From assembly GCF_018604545.1 (NCBI RefSeq), contig NZ_CP075896.1, positions 4,278,001 to 4,342,000 on the forward strand: a stretch of DNA of 64,000 bases, read 5' to 3'. Below the pieces are notes generated by a model, which saw nothing but the letters and a program-made list of their open reading frames with translations, made no database searches and had not been told where the DNA came from. Shown in pieces: positions 25,584 through 33,865 of the stretch. Position 1 is the stretch's first letter; each line of letters starts with the position of its first letter. The DNA is from Streptomyces koelreuteriae (GTDB taxonomy: Bacteria > Actinomycetota > Actinomycetes > Streptomycetales > Streptomycetaceae). The position numbers and the translations under genes were made by a program.

Positions 25584-25599
25584 AACTAACTGGTTGGTT
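25584..25599. promoter_or_regulatory. TetR operator copy A (AACTAA-N4-TTGGTT)
   Basis: AACTAACTGGTTGGTT is an inverted repeat with one mismatch. It is followed at 25601 by GATAAT, a good -10 hexamer on the plus strand, so this copy probably overlaps a promoter. Confidence 0.65.
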
Positions 25600-25642
25600 G
25601 GATAATGAGGCAACAGTGTGAGCCGCCCTTCGATTCCCTGTC

Positions 25643-25658
25643 AACCAAACAGTTGGTT
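25643..25658. promoter_or_regulatory. TetR operator copy B (AACCAA-N4-TTGGTT)
   Basis: A perfect 6-bp inverted repeat, the same motif as copy A 59 bp away. It lies 25 bp before the ATG of the regulator, consistent with autoregulation. Confidence 0.7.
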
Positions 25659-25682
25659 ACCCGGCGCGCTACCCTCTCCCCC

Positions 25683-26261
25683 ATGGCACCAAGGGACCCC
25701 GAGGCCACCAAGGCCCGGATCTTCGAGGCGGCGGTCGCCGAGTTCGCCCGGCACGGCATCGCCGGCGCCCGCATCGACCGCATCGCCGCCGAGGCGAAGG
25801 CCAACAAGCAGCTGATCTACGCCTACTTCGGCAACAAGGCGGAGCTGTTCGCGATCGTCCTCGAGAAGAAGATGCTCCACCTCGCCGAGGACGTCCCCGT
25901 CGTCCCGGACGACATCGAGAGCTGGGTCGACCGCGTCATGGACTACCACGCCGCCCACCCGGAGCTGCTGCGCCTGCTCTTCTGGGAGGGCCTGGAGTAC
26001 GGCAGCGCCGAGCTGCCCCACGAGTCCGGCCGCCAGGAGCACTACGTCCGCAAGGTCGCCGCCCTCAAGGACGGCCAGGACCGGGGCGTCATCACGGACG
26101 CCGTCCCCGCGGCCGACCTGCTGTTCCTGCTGACCGCCCTGGCCAACTGGACCGCCGTCGTCCCGCAGATGCGGCGCATCCTGGTCGGCGACGGCGAGGA
26201 CGCCCAGGCCCGCCTGCGCGCGTCCGTCAAGGAAGCGGCACGCAGGCTGACGGCCCGGTAG
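25683..26261 (+). CDS. TetR-family transcriptional regulator
   Basis: 192 aa. The N-terminal helix-turn-helix reads IFEAAVAEFARHGIAGARID then IAAEAKANKQLIYAYFGNKA (about residues 13-55), the TetR/AcrR signature. The C-terminal ligand-binding bundle includes LLRLLFWEGLEYG. The start is the ATG at 25683, with TACCCT about 10 bp upstream, suggesting a leaderless transcript. It is divergent from the MFS gene. The paired AACYAA-N4-TTGGTT sites are its likely targets. Confidence 0.93.
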   Translation: MAPRDPEATKARIFEAAVAEFARHGIAGARIDRIAAEAKANKQLIYAYFGNKAELFAIVLEKKMLHLAEDVPVVPDDIESWVDRVMDYHAAHPELLRLLFWEGLEYGSAELPHESGRQEHYVRKVAALKDGQDRGVITDAVPAADLLFLLTALANWTAVVPQMRRILVGDGEDAQARLRASVKEAARRLTAR

Positions 26262-26280
26262 AAGCTACCGCTCGCTGCTC

Positions 26281-26325
26281 AGTTGCTCCTCAGGCGGTCC
26301 TCAGACGGTCCTCAGTCGGTCCTCA
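26281..26325. repeat. tandem GGTCCTCAG-type repeats at gene end
   Basis: Four imperfect 11-12-bp units (CTCAGGCGGTC, CTCAGACGGTC, CTCAGTCGGTC, CTCAGTTGGTC) separate the TetR gene from the PAS protein and reach its stop codon at 26323. Confidence 0.8.
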
Positions 26326-29300
26326 GTTGGTCCCGATCCTGCTCAGCAGCTCGACGATCCGGGTCTGCACCTCGCCGCTGGTGGACCGCTCCGCGAGGAA
26401 CAGCACCGTCTCCCCGGAGGCCAGCCGCGGCAGGTCGGCCTGGTCGACGGCGGCGGTGTAGACGACGAGCGGGGTGCGGTTGAGCTGCCCGTTCGCGCGC
26501 AGCCAGTCGATGATCCCGGCGTACCCGGCCTGCCCCCGCTGCACCTGCATCAGGTCCATCACGACCAGGTTCGGGCGGAAGTCGCTCGCCAGCGTCACCG
26601 CGTCCGCGTCGCTCGCGGCCCGCGCGACCTGCATCCCGCGCCGCTCCAGCGTCGACGTCAGCGCCAGCGCGATCTCCGCGTGCTCCTCGATCAGCAGCAC
26701 CCGCGGCGGGTGCTGCTCACTGTCGCGCGGCGCCAGCGCCTTCAGCAGCACGGCCGGATCGGCACCGTAGGCCGCGTCCCGCGAGGCCTGCCCGAGCCCG
26801 GCCGTGACCAGGACCGGCACCTCGGCGGCCACGGCGGCCTGGCGCAGCGACTGCAGCGCCGTACGCGTGATCGGCCCGGTCAGCGGGTCGACGAACAGCG
26901 CGGCGGGGAACGCCGCGATCTGCGCGTCGACCTCCTCGCGCGAGTTCACGATCACCGGCCGGTAGCCGCGGTCGCTCAGCGCCTGCTGGGTGCTGACGTC
27001 CGGCGCGGGCCACACCAGCAGCCGCCGCGGATTGTCCAGCGGCTCCGGCGGCAACTCGTCGTCCATCGGCTGCGGCCGCGGCGGATCGGCCACCTCGACG
27101 GCACCCCCGGGACCGTCCAGCGGCTCGGGCCCCTCGGCGGCGTTCTCGTCGGGGGCGCCTATGGCGTACGACCGCCCGCCGCCCTCGGTCAGCTGCGTGA
27201 GCCGGGACTGACCGGCGAGGGACGGCTGCGCCGGGGCGGGCGCGGAAGCCTGGGCGGGCACCTGTGCGGCGACCGGCGCGGGCGTCGGCTCGGCGGCCGT
27301 CGGATGCGGCCGAGCGGCCTGCTCCGGACGCGCCGCCTGCTCGGGGCGTGCGGCCTGTTCGGGGCGCGGCCCCTGGTCCGGGCGGGACGCCGGTTCCGTA
27401 CGCGTGGCCTGGTCGGTCCGTGTGGCCGGGTCGGGCGGCGTGCCGAGCTTGCGGCGCCGGCCCGATCCGCCCGGCTGGTGCGGGGGAGGCGTCGCCGTCG
27501 GCAGCGGGACGGACGCGGCCGGCTGCTGGACCTGGGCCGCCTGCCGGTTGAACGGCACGCCCTGCCCCAGCGTCCGCACGCTGATCGCCCGCCCCTGCGT
27601 CGAGTTCGGATCGACGGGCGCCGAGGCCTCGGCGGGCAACGGCTGAGCCGCCCGCTGCGCCTGCGTCTGTGGCTGGGCCTGTGCTTGTGCCTGCGCCGCG
27701 CCTTCCGGCGGCAGGGGCGTGCCCGAGGCCGGGGTGTTCTGGGCCGGGGGGTTCGGCTGCGGGGCCTGCGCGGCCTGCGGGGATGCGCCGTTCGGGGGTA
27801 CGGCGACACCGGCCCCCAAGCTGTCGTCGTCCTCGGCGGCGGGCCACGGCTGGGGGGCGGGGGTGCCGCCCTGAGCCGGGGTGCCCTGGGCGGGCGTGCC
27901 CGGAGCCGGGGTGCCCTGGGCAGGTGTGGCGGGTCCCTGCCCCGGTGCGGCCTCGGCGGGGAGCGGCTGCCCGGCGGAGGACTGCTGCGCCGGTGCGGCG
28001 ACGCCCGGCTGCGGCTGCGGCAGCGGCTGCGCGGCCTGGGCCGGAGGCTGCACCGCCTGCCCCGGGAGGGCAGCCTGCACGCTGTGCCCGAGCCCGCCCT
28101 GCGGGGGTACGGCGACGCCCTGCGGGGGTACGGCGGCACCCTGCGGCTGGGGGACGCCGCCCTGCGGAGCGCTCCCCTGCGCCGGCACGGCCGCACCGGG
28201 CGCGGCCTGAGCGGCGGCCGCCCCGACCTGGACGGGCGCGCCCTGCTGCGCGGGAACCTGCTGCCCGGGCGCGGCAGGTACGGAACCAGCCGGTGCCGGT
28301 CCCTCGCCCTGCTGCGGCACCACGGCCCGCCGCCGACGGCCGGTCGGCGCACTCGTGGGATGCGGCTGCGGCGGGGTGTGATCGGCGGACTGGTCGTGCG
28401 GTACGGCGTCGTGCCGCCCCTCCTCGGCCACGGCGTCACCGGAGGCGGCCGCCGCAGCAACCGCCACGGCCTCCGGCCCCTGCTCGCTCTGCCCGGCCGG
28501 AACGCCCTGAACTCCCTGCTGGGCCGGTTCGTCCGGGGTCGTCCGATCGGCACCGGCCGGCGGCAGGGCGAACACCGGACGCGGCCCCGCGGCCTGCTGC
28601 GCCGCAGCCCGCTCGTTGGCGGCGGCCAGCGCACGCCGCCGGCGCCCGGTCGGCTGCTGGGCCTGCCCCTGCTCGGCACCGTCCGCAGCGGAGCCCGCGT
28701 CACCGGACGGCGCGGGCAGCGCCGGCGGCAGCGCGCGCTGCTCACCGGGTTCACGCCGGGCCCGCCGCCCGGAAGCCTCGGGCACGCCCTGCGGCGGAAC
28801 GGTCCCGCCCAGCCCCGTGTTCGAGGCGGCGGTGCCAGCCGCGTGCTCGGCTGCCGTGACGACGGCGCCCTCGGCGACACCCTGGACGGCGCTCCCGACG
28901 GCCTCGATGGCGAGGGCCTGCCCGGCGGCGTCCTCGGCCGGACGCCCACGACGCCGCCCGGTACCGCCCGACCCGGCGCCCTCACCGGAAGCCTGCGCCG
29001 GCAGAGCGGCCGGTTCCCCACCGGCCCGCCTCCTGCGCCGCCCGGTGGCAACACCGGACCCACCGGAGCCATCGGACCCACCGGATCCATCGGAACCGTC
29101 AGCCGCCTCGTCGCCGCCTTCCGCCGGAACATCTCCGTCCAGGAAGGCATCGGTGGTGGCACGCCGCGCCCGGCGCCGCCCCCCACCGGAGGTCTGCTCA
29201 CCCGGGACCGCGGGGAGGGCCTCGTCGACCGCCTCGGCGGCGGCATCCGCGGCAACGGCCCCGGCCCCGCCCCCGATCGGCACCTCGAGGACGTACGCGC

Positions 29301-30924
29301 TCCCGCTCATCCCCGGCACGTCGTGCGTCTGCAGCACACCGCCGTGCGCCCGGACGATCCCCCGCACGATCGGCTCGTGCACGGTGTCGCCACCGGCGTA
29401 CGGCCCGCGCACCTCGATGCGTACGACCTCGCCGCGCTGCGCCGCCGCCACCACGACGGTGTTGTCCAGATAACCGCCCGCCGACAGGGGCGTGTTCCCG
29501 GTCGCGTCGACCCCGGCCACGTCCGCGACCAGATGCGCGAGGGCGGTGGCGAGCAGCCGGGGATCGACCTCGGCCTCGATGGGCGGCGCGTGCACGGCGA
29601 ACTGCACCCGCCCGGGCCCGATGAGCTCCACGGCCCCGTCGACCCCGGCGGCGACGACGGCGTCCAGCATCACCTTCGTACGGGCGATGTTCTCGCTGCC
29701 CGTGTCGAGCCGCTGGTAGCCGAGGACGTTGTCGATGAGCGTCGTGATCCGCGAATAGCCGGCGGACAGATGGTGCAGTACCTGGTTGGCCTCGGGCCAC
29801 AGCTGCCCGGCGTCGTCGGAGGCCAGCGCGGCCAGCTCGCGGCGCAGCTCCTCCAGCGGCCCGCGCAGCGAGCGCCCGAGCAGGGTCAGCAGCTGCTCGT
29901 GCCGGGCGGCGAGTGCCTCGAACCGGTCCTTCTCGCGCTCCCCGAGCGCGGCGTAGCGGTCCTCGTTCGCGCCGAGTTCCTCGGCGTGCCGCTCGGCCAG
30001 CTCCTCCAGCTCGGTGACGTGCCGCTGGCGCAGCGCGGTCAGCTCGGAGGCGTGCTCCTCGGCGGTCTTCTCCAGCTCTTCCTCGTGCCGCTTCTCGGCC
30101 GCGTCCTTCTCGTCGACGACCGCGTCGTACGGCCGCCGGTCGGTGAAGGTCATCACGGCGCCGACGAGCTGGTCGCCGTCCCGCACGGGCGCGGTCGTCA
30201 GATCGACCGGCACCTTGCCGCCGTCCTTGGCGTACAGCACCTGCCCGCGCACCCGGTGCTTGCGCCCGGAGCGCAGGGTGTCGGCGAGCGGCGACTCCTC
30301 GTACGGGAAGTCCGATCCGTCGGCACGCGAGTGCAGCACGAGTTCGTGCAGTTCACGCCCGCCGAGATCGCTGGCCCGGAAGCCCAGGATCTGGGCGGCG
30401 GCCGGATTGACGAGCACGATCCGCCCGTCGGTGTCGGTCCCGACGACGCCCTCGGAGGCGGCCCGCAGAATCATCTCGGTCTGCCGCTGCGACCGCGCGA
30501 GCTCGGCCTCGGTGTCCACGGTCCCGGACAGATCCCGTACGACGAGCATGAGCAGCTCATCACCGGTGTAGCCGTAACCGTCGTAGGCCTGCTGCCCGTT
30601 CTCGAGGTTCGCACTGGTGACCTCGACGGGGAACTCGGTCCCGTCGGTCCTGCGCGCGATCATCCGGGTCGGCTTGGTCCGGCCCTGCGGATCGAGGTGC
30701 TCCGGCCGTCGCATGGAGCCGGGGATGAGCTTGGAGTCGAACTGCGGCAGCAGATCGAGCAGCCCGCGCCCCACCAGAGCGGTGCCCGGAGTCTCGAAGG
30801 CCTCCAGGGCGATGGTGTTGGCGTTGACGACCGTCCCGTTGGCATTGACCAGCACCAACGCGTCGGGGAGCGCATCCAGTATGGCTGCGAGGCGAGCAGC
30901 GCCTCGGGATGGCCTGCTGCTCAC
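26323..30924 (-). CDS. giant PAS pseudo-histidine-kinase with C-terminal receiver-like domain
   Basis: 1533 aa. Two PAS domains (about 10-135 and 145-265) precede a Glu-rich coiled coil (270-345). A HisKA-like helix follows in which the usual SHELRTPL reads GRSLRGPL, so the phospho-acceptor His is Arg351. A weak HATPase region (about 440-555, HLVADV, GGDTVHEP) lacks clear G boxes. A 750-residue Ala/Pro/Gln/Gly linker contains recurring GRRRRA motifs (about 575-900). The last 130 residues are a receiver-like domain with VVMDLMQVQ. Kinase activity looks lost, so it is more likely a scaffold or sensor that controls partners. Homologues are not named here. Monocistronic. Confidence 0.82.
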   Translation of the reverse strand: MSSRPSRGAARLAAILDALPDALVLVNANGTVVNANTIALEAFETPGTALVGRGLLDLLPQFDSKLIPGSMRRPEHLDPQGRTKPTRMIARRTDGTEFPVEVTSANLENGQQAYDGYGYTGDELLMLVVRDLSGTVDTEAELARSQRQTEMILRAASEGVVGTDTDGRIVLVNPAAAQILGFRASDLGGRELHELVLHSRADGSDFPYEESPLADTLRSGRKHRVRGQVLYAKDGGKVPVDLTTAPVRDGDQLVGAVMTFTDRRPYDAVVDEKDAAEKRHEEELEKTAEEHASELTALRQRHVTELEELAERHAEELGANEDRYAALGEREKDRFEALAARHEQLLTLLGRSLRGPLEELRRELAALASDDAGQLWPEANQVLHHLSAGYSRITTLIDNVLGYQRLDTGSENIARTKVMLDAVVAAGVDGAVELIGPGRVQFAVHAPPIEAEVDPRLLATALAHLVADVAGVDATGNTPLSAGGYLDNTVVVAAAQRGEVVRIEVRGPYAGGDTVHEPIVRGIVRAHGGVLQTHDVPGMSGSAYVLEVPIGGGAGAVAADAAAEAVDEALPAVPGEQTSGGGRRRARRATTDAFLDGDVPAEGGDEAADGSDGSGGSDGSGGSGVATGRRRRRAGGEPAALPAQASGEGAGSGGTGRRRGRPAEDAAGQALAIEAVGSAVQGVAEGAVVTAAEHAAGTAASNTGLGGTVPPQGVPEASGRRARREPGEQRALPPALPAPSGDAGSAADGAEQGQAQQPTGRRRRALAAANERAAAQQAAGPRPVFALPPAGADRTTPDEPAQQGVQGVPAGQSEQGPEAVAVAAAAASGDAVAEEGRHDAVPHDQSADHTPPQPHPTSAPTGRRRRAVVPQQGEGPAPAGSVPAAPGQQVPAQQGAPVQVGAAAAQAAPGAAVPAQGSAPQGGVPQPQGAAVPPQGVAVPPQGGLGHSVQAALPGQAVQPPAQAAQPLPQPQPGVAAPAQQSSAGQPLPAEAAPGQGPATPAQGTPAPGTPAQGTPAQGGTPAPQPWPAAEDDDSLGAGVAVPPNGASPQAAQAPQPNPPAQNTPASGTPLPPEGAAQAQAQAQPQTQAQRAAQPLPAEASAPVDPNSTQGRAISVRTLGQGVPFNRQAAQVQQPAASVPLPTATPPPHQPGGSGRRRKLGTPPDPATRTDQATRTEPASRPDQGPRPEQAARPEQAARPEQAARPHPTAAEPTPAPVAAQVPAQASAPAPAQPSLAGQSRLTQLTEGGGRSYAIGAPDENAAEGPEPLDGPGGAVEVADPPRPQPMDDELPPEPLDNPRRLLVWPAPDVSTQQALSDRGYRPVIVNSREEVDAQIAAFPAALFVDPLTGPITRTALQSLRQAAVAAEVPVLVTAGLGQASRDAAYGADPAVLLKALAPRDSEQHPPRVLLIEEHAEIALALTSTLERRGMQVARAASDADAVTLASDFRPNLVVMDLMQVQRGQAGYAGIIDWLRANGQLNRTPLVVYTAAVDQADLPRLASGETVLFLAERSTSGEVQTRIVELLSRIGTN

Positions 30925-31274
30925 GAGACGCTTCCTCCCTGTTACCGCACCTTGCCGACCGCTCGGGCCATCTTGCCAACCGTCCCGCAGCGTGTCACGC
31001 GAGGGAGTCTAAGGGCTGCGGTTGCGCTCGCGACGCCGGATGAGAGCGAGGTCGCACGAGCAAGTGACCCCGAACTGACGACCGAGTAACCGCCAAACGC
31101 CCGCCCTCCTGCGACGACGTCGCGGGACCTTCGCGGGACCTTTACGACGACGGTGTTTCTGTACCTTTTGGCCGAACCGGCGGGATGAGGACGGGCAGGG
31201 GCGAATTCCGGACGAGGTACGGAGGCCGCATGGAGGCGAAGGCGAGCCGAGGGTGAGCCGAGGGGAACTCGGTC
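30925..31274. other. intergenic region without a gene
   Basis: The first 100 bp hold the leader of the PAS protein (TTGCCAACC, GTTACCGCACC). The remainder is the downstream region of the protease-inhibitor gene. I see no structured element or open frame worth calling. Confidence 0.5.
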
Positions 31275-31793
31275 TCAGGCGCGCCGGCCGCCCCCCAGGT
31301 CCGGCAGGAGGGGCACGAGCCGGTCCCAGCGGGAGATCTGGCAGCCGTCGCGACGGTCGTACGTGGCGTCGACGGGGCGTCCGGCCCAGGTGCCGGTGAC
31401 GTGCGCGGTGGCCGGCCCGCCGTACTGCATGGTGCAGAAGCCGCCCTTCGGGGCGGGAGCGAAAGCCTCCTGCCCCCACCGCGTGTCCCGCTCCAGGACG
31501 GCACAGGCACCGCTCGGGTCGGGGTGGCTGCCGCCGTCGGGTCCGCAGTACAGCTGGAAGGTCCCGTCGGCCCCGCCGCCGGCGTTGCGCACGGTGACGG
31601 TGAGGTGATCCCGCTCCTTGCTCTTGCCGTCGCCGAGCCCGGCCGCCTGGGCGTAGGCGGCCGGGGACACCGCGGCCAGCGACCCGAGGGCGGCGAAGGA
31701 GGCGGCGGCACCGAGGACGAGGCGGCGCAGGCCGGGGCGGGAGGTGGTCCGGGACGCGGTCCGGGCGCTGGCCCGGGACATGGCAGTCGACAT
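31275..31793 (-). CDS. subtilisin-inhibitor (SSI) family secreted protein
   Basis: 172 aa. A twin-arginine-rich N-terminus and hydrophobic stretch LVLGAAASFAALGSLAAV form a signal peptide ending near AYA-QAA. The mature part shows the SSI pattern: LTVTVRNAG, YCGPDGGSHPDPSGACAVLE with the first disulfide pair, and the reactive loop FCTMQYGG, corresponding to MCPMVYDP of classical SSI, so P1 is probably Met. A final cysteine lies in RDGCQISRW. SSI proteins bind subtilisin-like proteases outside the cell, often the producer's own. Confidence 0.88.
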   Translation of the reverse strand: MSTAMSRASARTASRTTSRPGLRRLVLGAAASFAALGSLAAVSPAAYAQAAGLGDGKSKERDHLTVTVRNAGGGADGTFQLYCGPDGGSHPDPSGACAVLERDTRWGQEAFAPAPKGGFCTMQYGGPATAHVTGTWAGRPVDATYDRRDGCQISRWDRLVPLLPDLGGGRRA

Positions 31794-31956
31794 GCCCTGA
31801 CTAACGCGGCGTGCCCCGGGACGTTGCGCGACAGCCCGAGAAGCCTTTTGCCCTGCGACCTTCCTGCCTAGTACCGTAGGGGGCGATTGGTGACGCGGCG
31901 CTCGACTGTGTCATCATCGGCAAGCACCGACTCGCGCTCGCGCGGGCCATGTGCGT

Positions 31957-32047
31957 GGAGGCGTCGCCTAGTCCGGTCTATGGCGCCGCACTGCTAATGC
32001 GGTTTGGGACTTAAATCCCATCGAGGGTTCAAATCCCTCCGCCTCCG
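31957..32047 (+). tRNA. tRNA-Ser(GCU)
   Basis: A 91-nt class II tRNA. Acceptor GGAGGCG pairs with CGCCTCC, anticodon GCT lies within CACTGCTAATG, the variable arm is long, and the T-arm reads AGGGTTCAAATCCCT. No encoded CCA. Confidence 0.96.
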
Positions 32048-32059
32048 CACCTGATCACG

Positions 32060-32088
32060 AAGCCCCGGTCACCCGACCGGGGCTTCGT
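32060..32088 (+). terminator. terminator after tRNA-Ser(GCU)
   Basis: AAGCCCCGGTC pairs with GACCGGGGCTT around ACCC and is followed by CGTTGTC. Confidence 0.85.
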
Positions 32089-32231
32089 TGTCATACGGCC
32101 CGGAACAGCCGTTTCCGCAGCTCACAAGGGGTGCGGCAAACGGATTTCACATGGCGGCGGCAGTCATGTAATGTTCTTCCTGTCGCCGCGAGCGAGCCGG
32201 AAGGCCCGAGAGCGGCGATAAAACAGAACAA

Positions 32232-32304
32232 GCACTCGTAGCTTAACGGATAGAGCATCTGACTACGGATCAGAAGGTTGCAGGTTCGAATCCTGCCGAG
32301 TGCA
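32232..32304 (+). tRNA. tRNA-Arg(ACG)
   Basis: A 73-nt class I tRNA. Acceptor GCACTCG pairs with CGAGTGC, discriminator A, anticodon ACG in CTGACTACGGATCAG, and T-arm GCAGGTTCGAATCCTGC. A34 of this tRNA is the usual bacterial substrate for deamination to inosine by TadA, whose gene is at 55703-56134. Confidence 0.97.
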
Positions 32305-32311
32305 CAGCAGA

Positions 32312-32353
32312 CCAGAGGCCCCGTGGAGAGATCCACGGGGCCTCTGGCTTTTG
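32312..32353 (+). terminator. terminator after tRNA-Arg(ACG)
   Basis: CCAGAGGCCCCGTGGA pairs perfectly with TCCACGGGGCCTCTGG and is followed by CTTTTG. Confidence 0.92.
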
Positions 32354-32429
32354 TCATTGACGTTGCCGGTCCATCGGCGGTCAGTCCGACGCTCAGGGAA
32401 CACGGGAATCTCGTACGTGAGGTGATGGC

Positions 32430-32825
32430 ATGACGGTCGAACGAGTCGCGGTGATCGCCCTTGTTGTCGAGGTGGCGATCATGGTGCTGGCGCGGTTCGG
32501 TACCGAGCGCCGTCACTGGAATCACCACAAGCGGCGCGGTCCCGCTCCGCTGAAGAGGGATGACATCACGCTCGTGTCGGGGGTTCTCTACGCCCTCGCC
32601 GCCGCGGCGATGCTGGTCGGTGCGGTGACAGCGCGCATCGAGTGGACGCTGTCCGCCGTCGGCACGTTCGCGCTGTTCGGCATCCTGCTGCCGGCGTTCG
32701 CCGCCAACTCCGTCATGGTGATGGCGACGCGGGGCCGCCCCGAAGCGGTCACCTGGTGGCAGCGCGGGATCGCCTGTGCGGTGGCCGCGGGTGGTGGCCT
32801 GGTGTCGGTCGGCCTCGTCGGCTGA
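32430..32825 (+). CDS. four-helix membrane protein of unknown function
   Basis: 131 aa. The N-terminal helix VAVIALVVEVAIMVLARFG is followed by a cytosolic basic loop (RRHWNHHKRRGPAPLKRDD) and three further hydrophobic segments (GVLYALAAAAMLVGAV, VGTFALFGILLPAFAAN, GIACAVAAGGGLVSVGLVG). No family recognised. It lies between the tRNA-Arg terminator and its own terminator at 32889, so it is monocistronic. Confidence 0.7.
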   Translation: MTVERVAVIALVVEVAIMVLARFGTERRHWNHHKRRGPAPLKRDDITLVSGVLYALAAAAMLVGAVTARIEWTLSAVGTFALFGILLPAFAANSVMVMATRGRPEAVTWWQRGIACAVAAGGGLVSVGLVG

Positions 32826-32888
32826 CCCAGCCGGATCACGGCCCGAGCGGCCTGCCGATCCGACGAATCCTGCCGCGTGCGCACAGGT

Positions 32889-32926
32889 CAGAGGCCCCGG
32901 AGTGATCCGGGGCCTCTGGCGTTTCG
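32889..32926 (+). terminator. intrinsic terminator
   Basis: CAGAGGCCCCGGA pairs with TCCGGGGCCTCTG around GTGA and is followed by GCGTTTC. The stem resembles that of the tRNA-Arg terminator 570 bp upstream. Confidence 0.85.
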
Positions 32927-32989
32927 GTGGCGGGGCGCGGGCTGAAAGGGGACGCTGGAGCCGGGGGCTACGTGAGGGAGAGGCACCCC

Positions 32990-33256
32990 ATGGCCCAGAC
33001 CAGCCCAGACCACAAGGCGCGTACGCCGTTCTTTTCCCGCCCGGGCGTCCGCCGCTTCCTGCCGTTCGCTCTGATCACCGCGGTCGCTCTGGTCTTCATC
33101 TTCGAGAACCGCACGAGCGTCGAGATCCGCCTCCTCATCCCGATGGTGACCATGCCGCTCTGGGGCGCCCTCCTGATCGCCTGGGCTCTCGGCATCCTCG
33201 CCTCCCTCTTCACCGTGCGCCGCCGGTCGAACCGGCACTCACGAAAGACGGGATAG
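32990..33256 (+). CDS. LapA-family (DUF1049) membrane protein
   Basis: 88 aa from the ATG at 32990 (ribosome-binding site GAGGGAGAGG). Two membrane helices, LPFALITAVALVFIFENR and MPLWGALLIAWALGILASLF, enclose the short segment TSVEIRLLIPMV; the FxxxN and basic tail RRRSNRHSRK fit the LapA (lipopolysaccharide assembly protein A-like) domain seen widely in actinobacteria. Function in Gram-positive bacteria is not known. Confidence 0.85.
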   Translation: MAQTSPDHKARTPFFSRPGVRRFLPFALITAVALVFIFENRTSVEIRLLIPMVTMPLWGALLIAWALGILASLFTVRRRSNRHSRKTG

Positions 33257-33266
33257 CTCGCCTGGG

Positions 33267-33800
33267 TCAGCGCGTCGCTTCGTCCAGGAGCAGGTACAGC
33301 AGGCCCACCAGTGATCCGCTGCTCACGATCTCGCGGCGGTCGATCATGCCGCGGATCTCTGTGAGGGGGATCCATTCGATGCGGTCGGACTCGTTCTTCT
33401 CCGTGGGCGGGCCGACGTACGTCGCTTCGTCGGCGCGGAAGACGTGGTGCTGTGAGTCGGTGATGCCGCTCGCCGGCTCGGCGTAGATGAGGGGCTTGAT
33501 GCGGCCCGGGCGCCAGCCTGTTTCCTCCAGGACCTCGCGGGCGGCGGCCTCCTCGGGGGTCTCGTCGTCCTCGACCAGGCCCATGGGGAGCTCCCAGGCC
33601 CAGGTGTCGGTGATGAAGCGGTGGCGCCACATCATCAGGACCTCCTGGTGGTTGTTGACCACAGCGGTCACGGCCAGGTGCCGGAGGCGGACGATCGAGT
33701 ACTCGCACTGGCTGCCGTCGGGCTGCTGGACATCGGCCAGGCAGAGGTTCACCCACTGGTTGGTGTAGACCTGCCGCTCGCCGTGGGTCTTCCATTCCAT
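33267..33800 (-). CDS. Nudix hydrolase
   Basis: 177 aa. The complete Nudix box is GLVEDDETPEEAAAREVLEE followed by TGW (about residues 74-96), with all metal-binding glutamates. The preceding fold resembles ADP-ribose pyrophosphatase-like members. It hydrolyses a nucleoside diphosphate linked to another moiety; substrate unknown. It is divergent from a second Nudix gene 65 bp away. Confidence 0.9.
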   Translation of the reverse strand: MEWKTHGERQVYTNQWVNLCLADVQQPDGSQCEYSIVRLRHLAVTAVVNNHQEVLMMWRHRFITDTWAWELPMGLVEDDETPEEAAAREVLEETGWRPGRIKPLIYAEPASGITDSQHHVFRADEATYVGPPTEKNESDRIEWIPLTEIRGMIDRREIVSSGSLVGLLYLLLDEATR

Positions 33801-33865
33801 GGTTCTGCCCCTCTCGCCCTGTCGTCAGGGTCTCCGGCCGGCTGCCCCGCTGCGATCGTGGGGTC

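Noticed and set aside
26680..31089. 1469-codon plus-strand open frame opposite the PAS protein
   Set aside because: It is the GC-biased antisense shadow of a real gene. Composition is Arg/Gly/Leu-rich without domains, and the minus-strand frame has clear PAS and receiver motifs.
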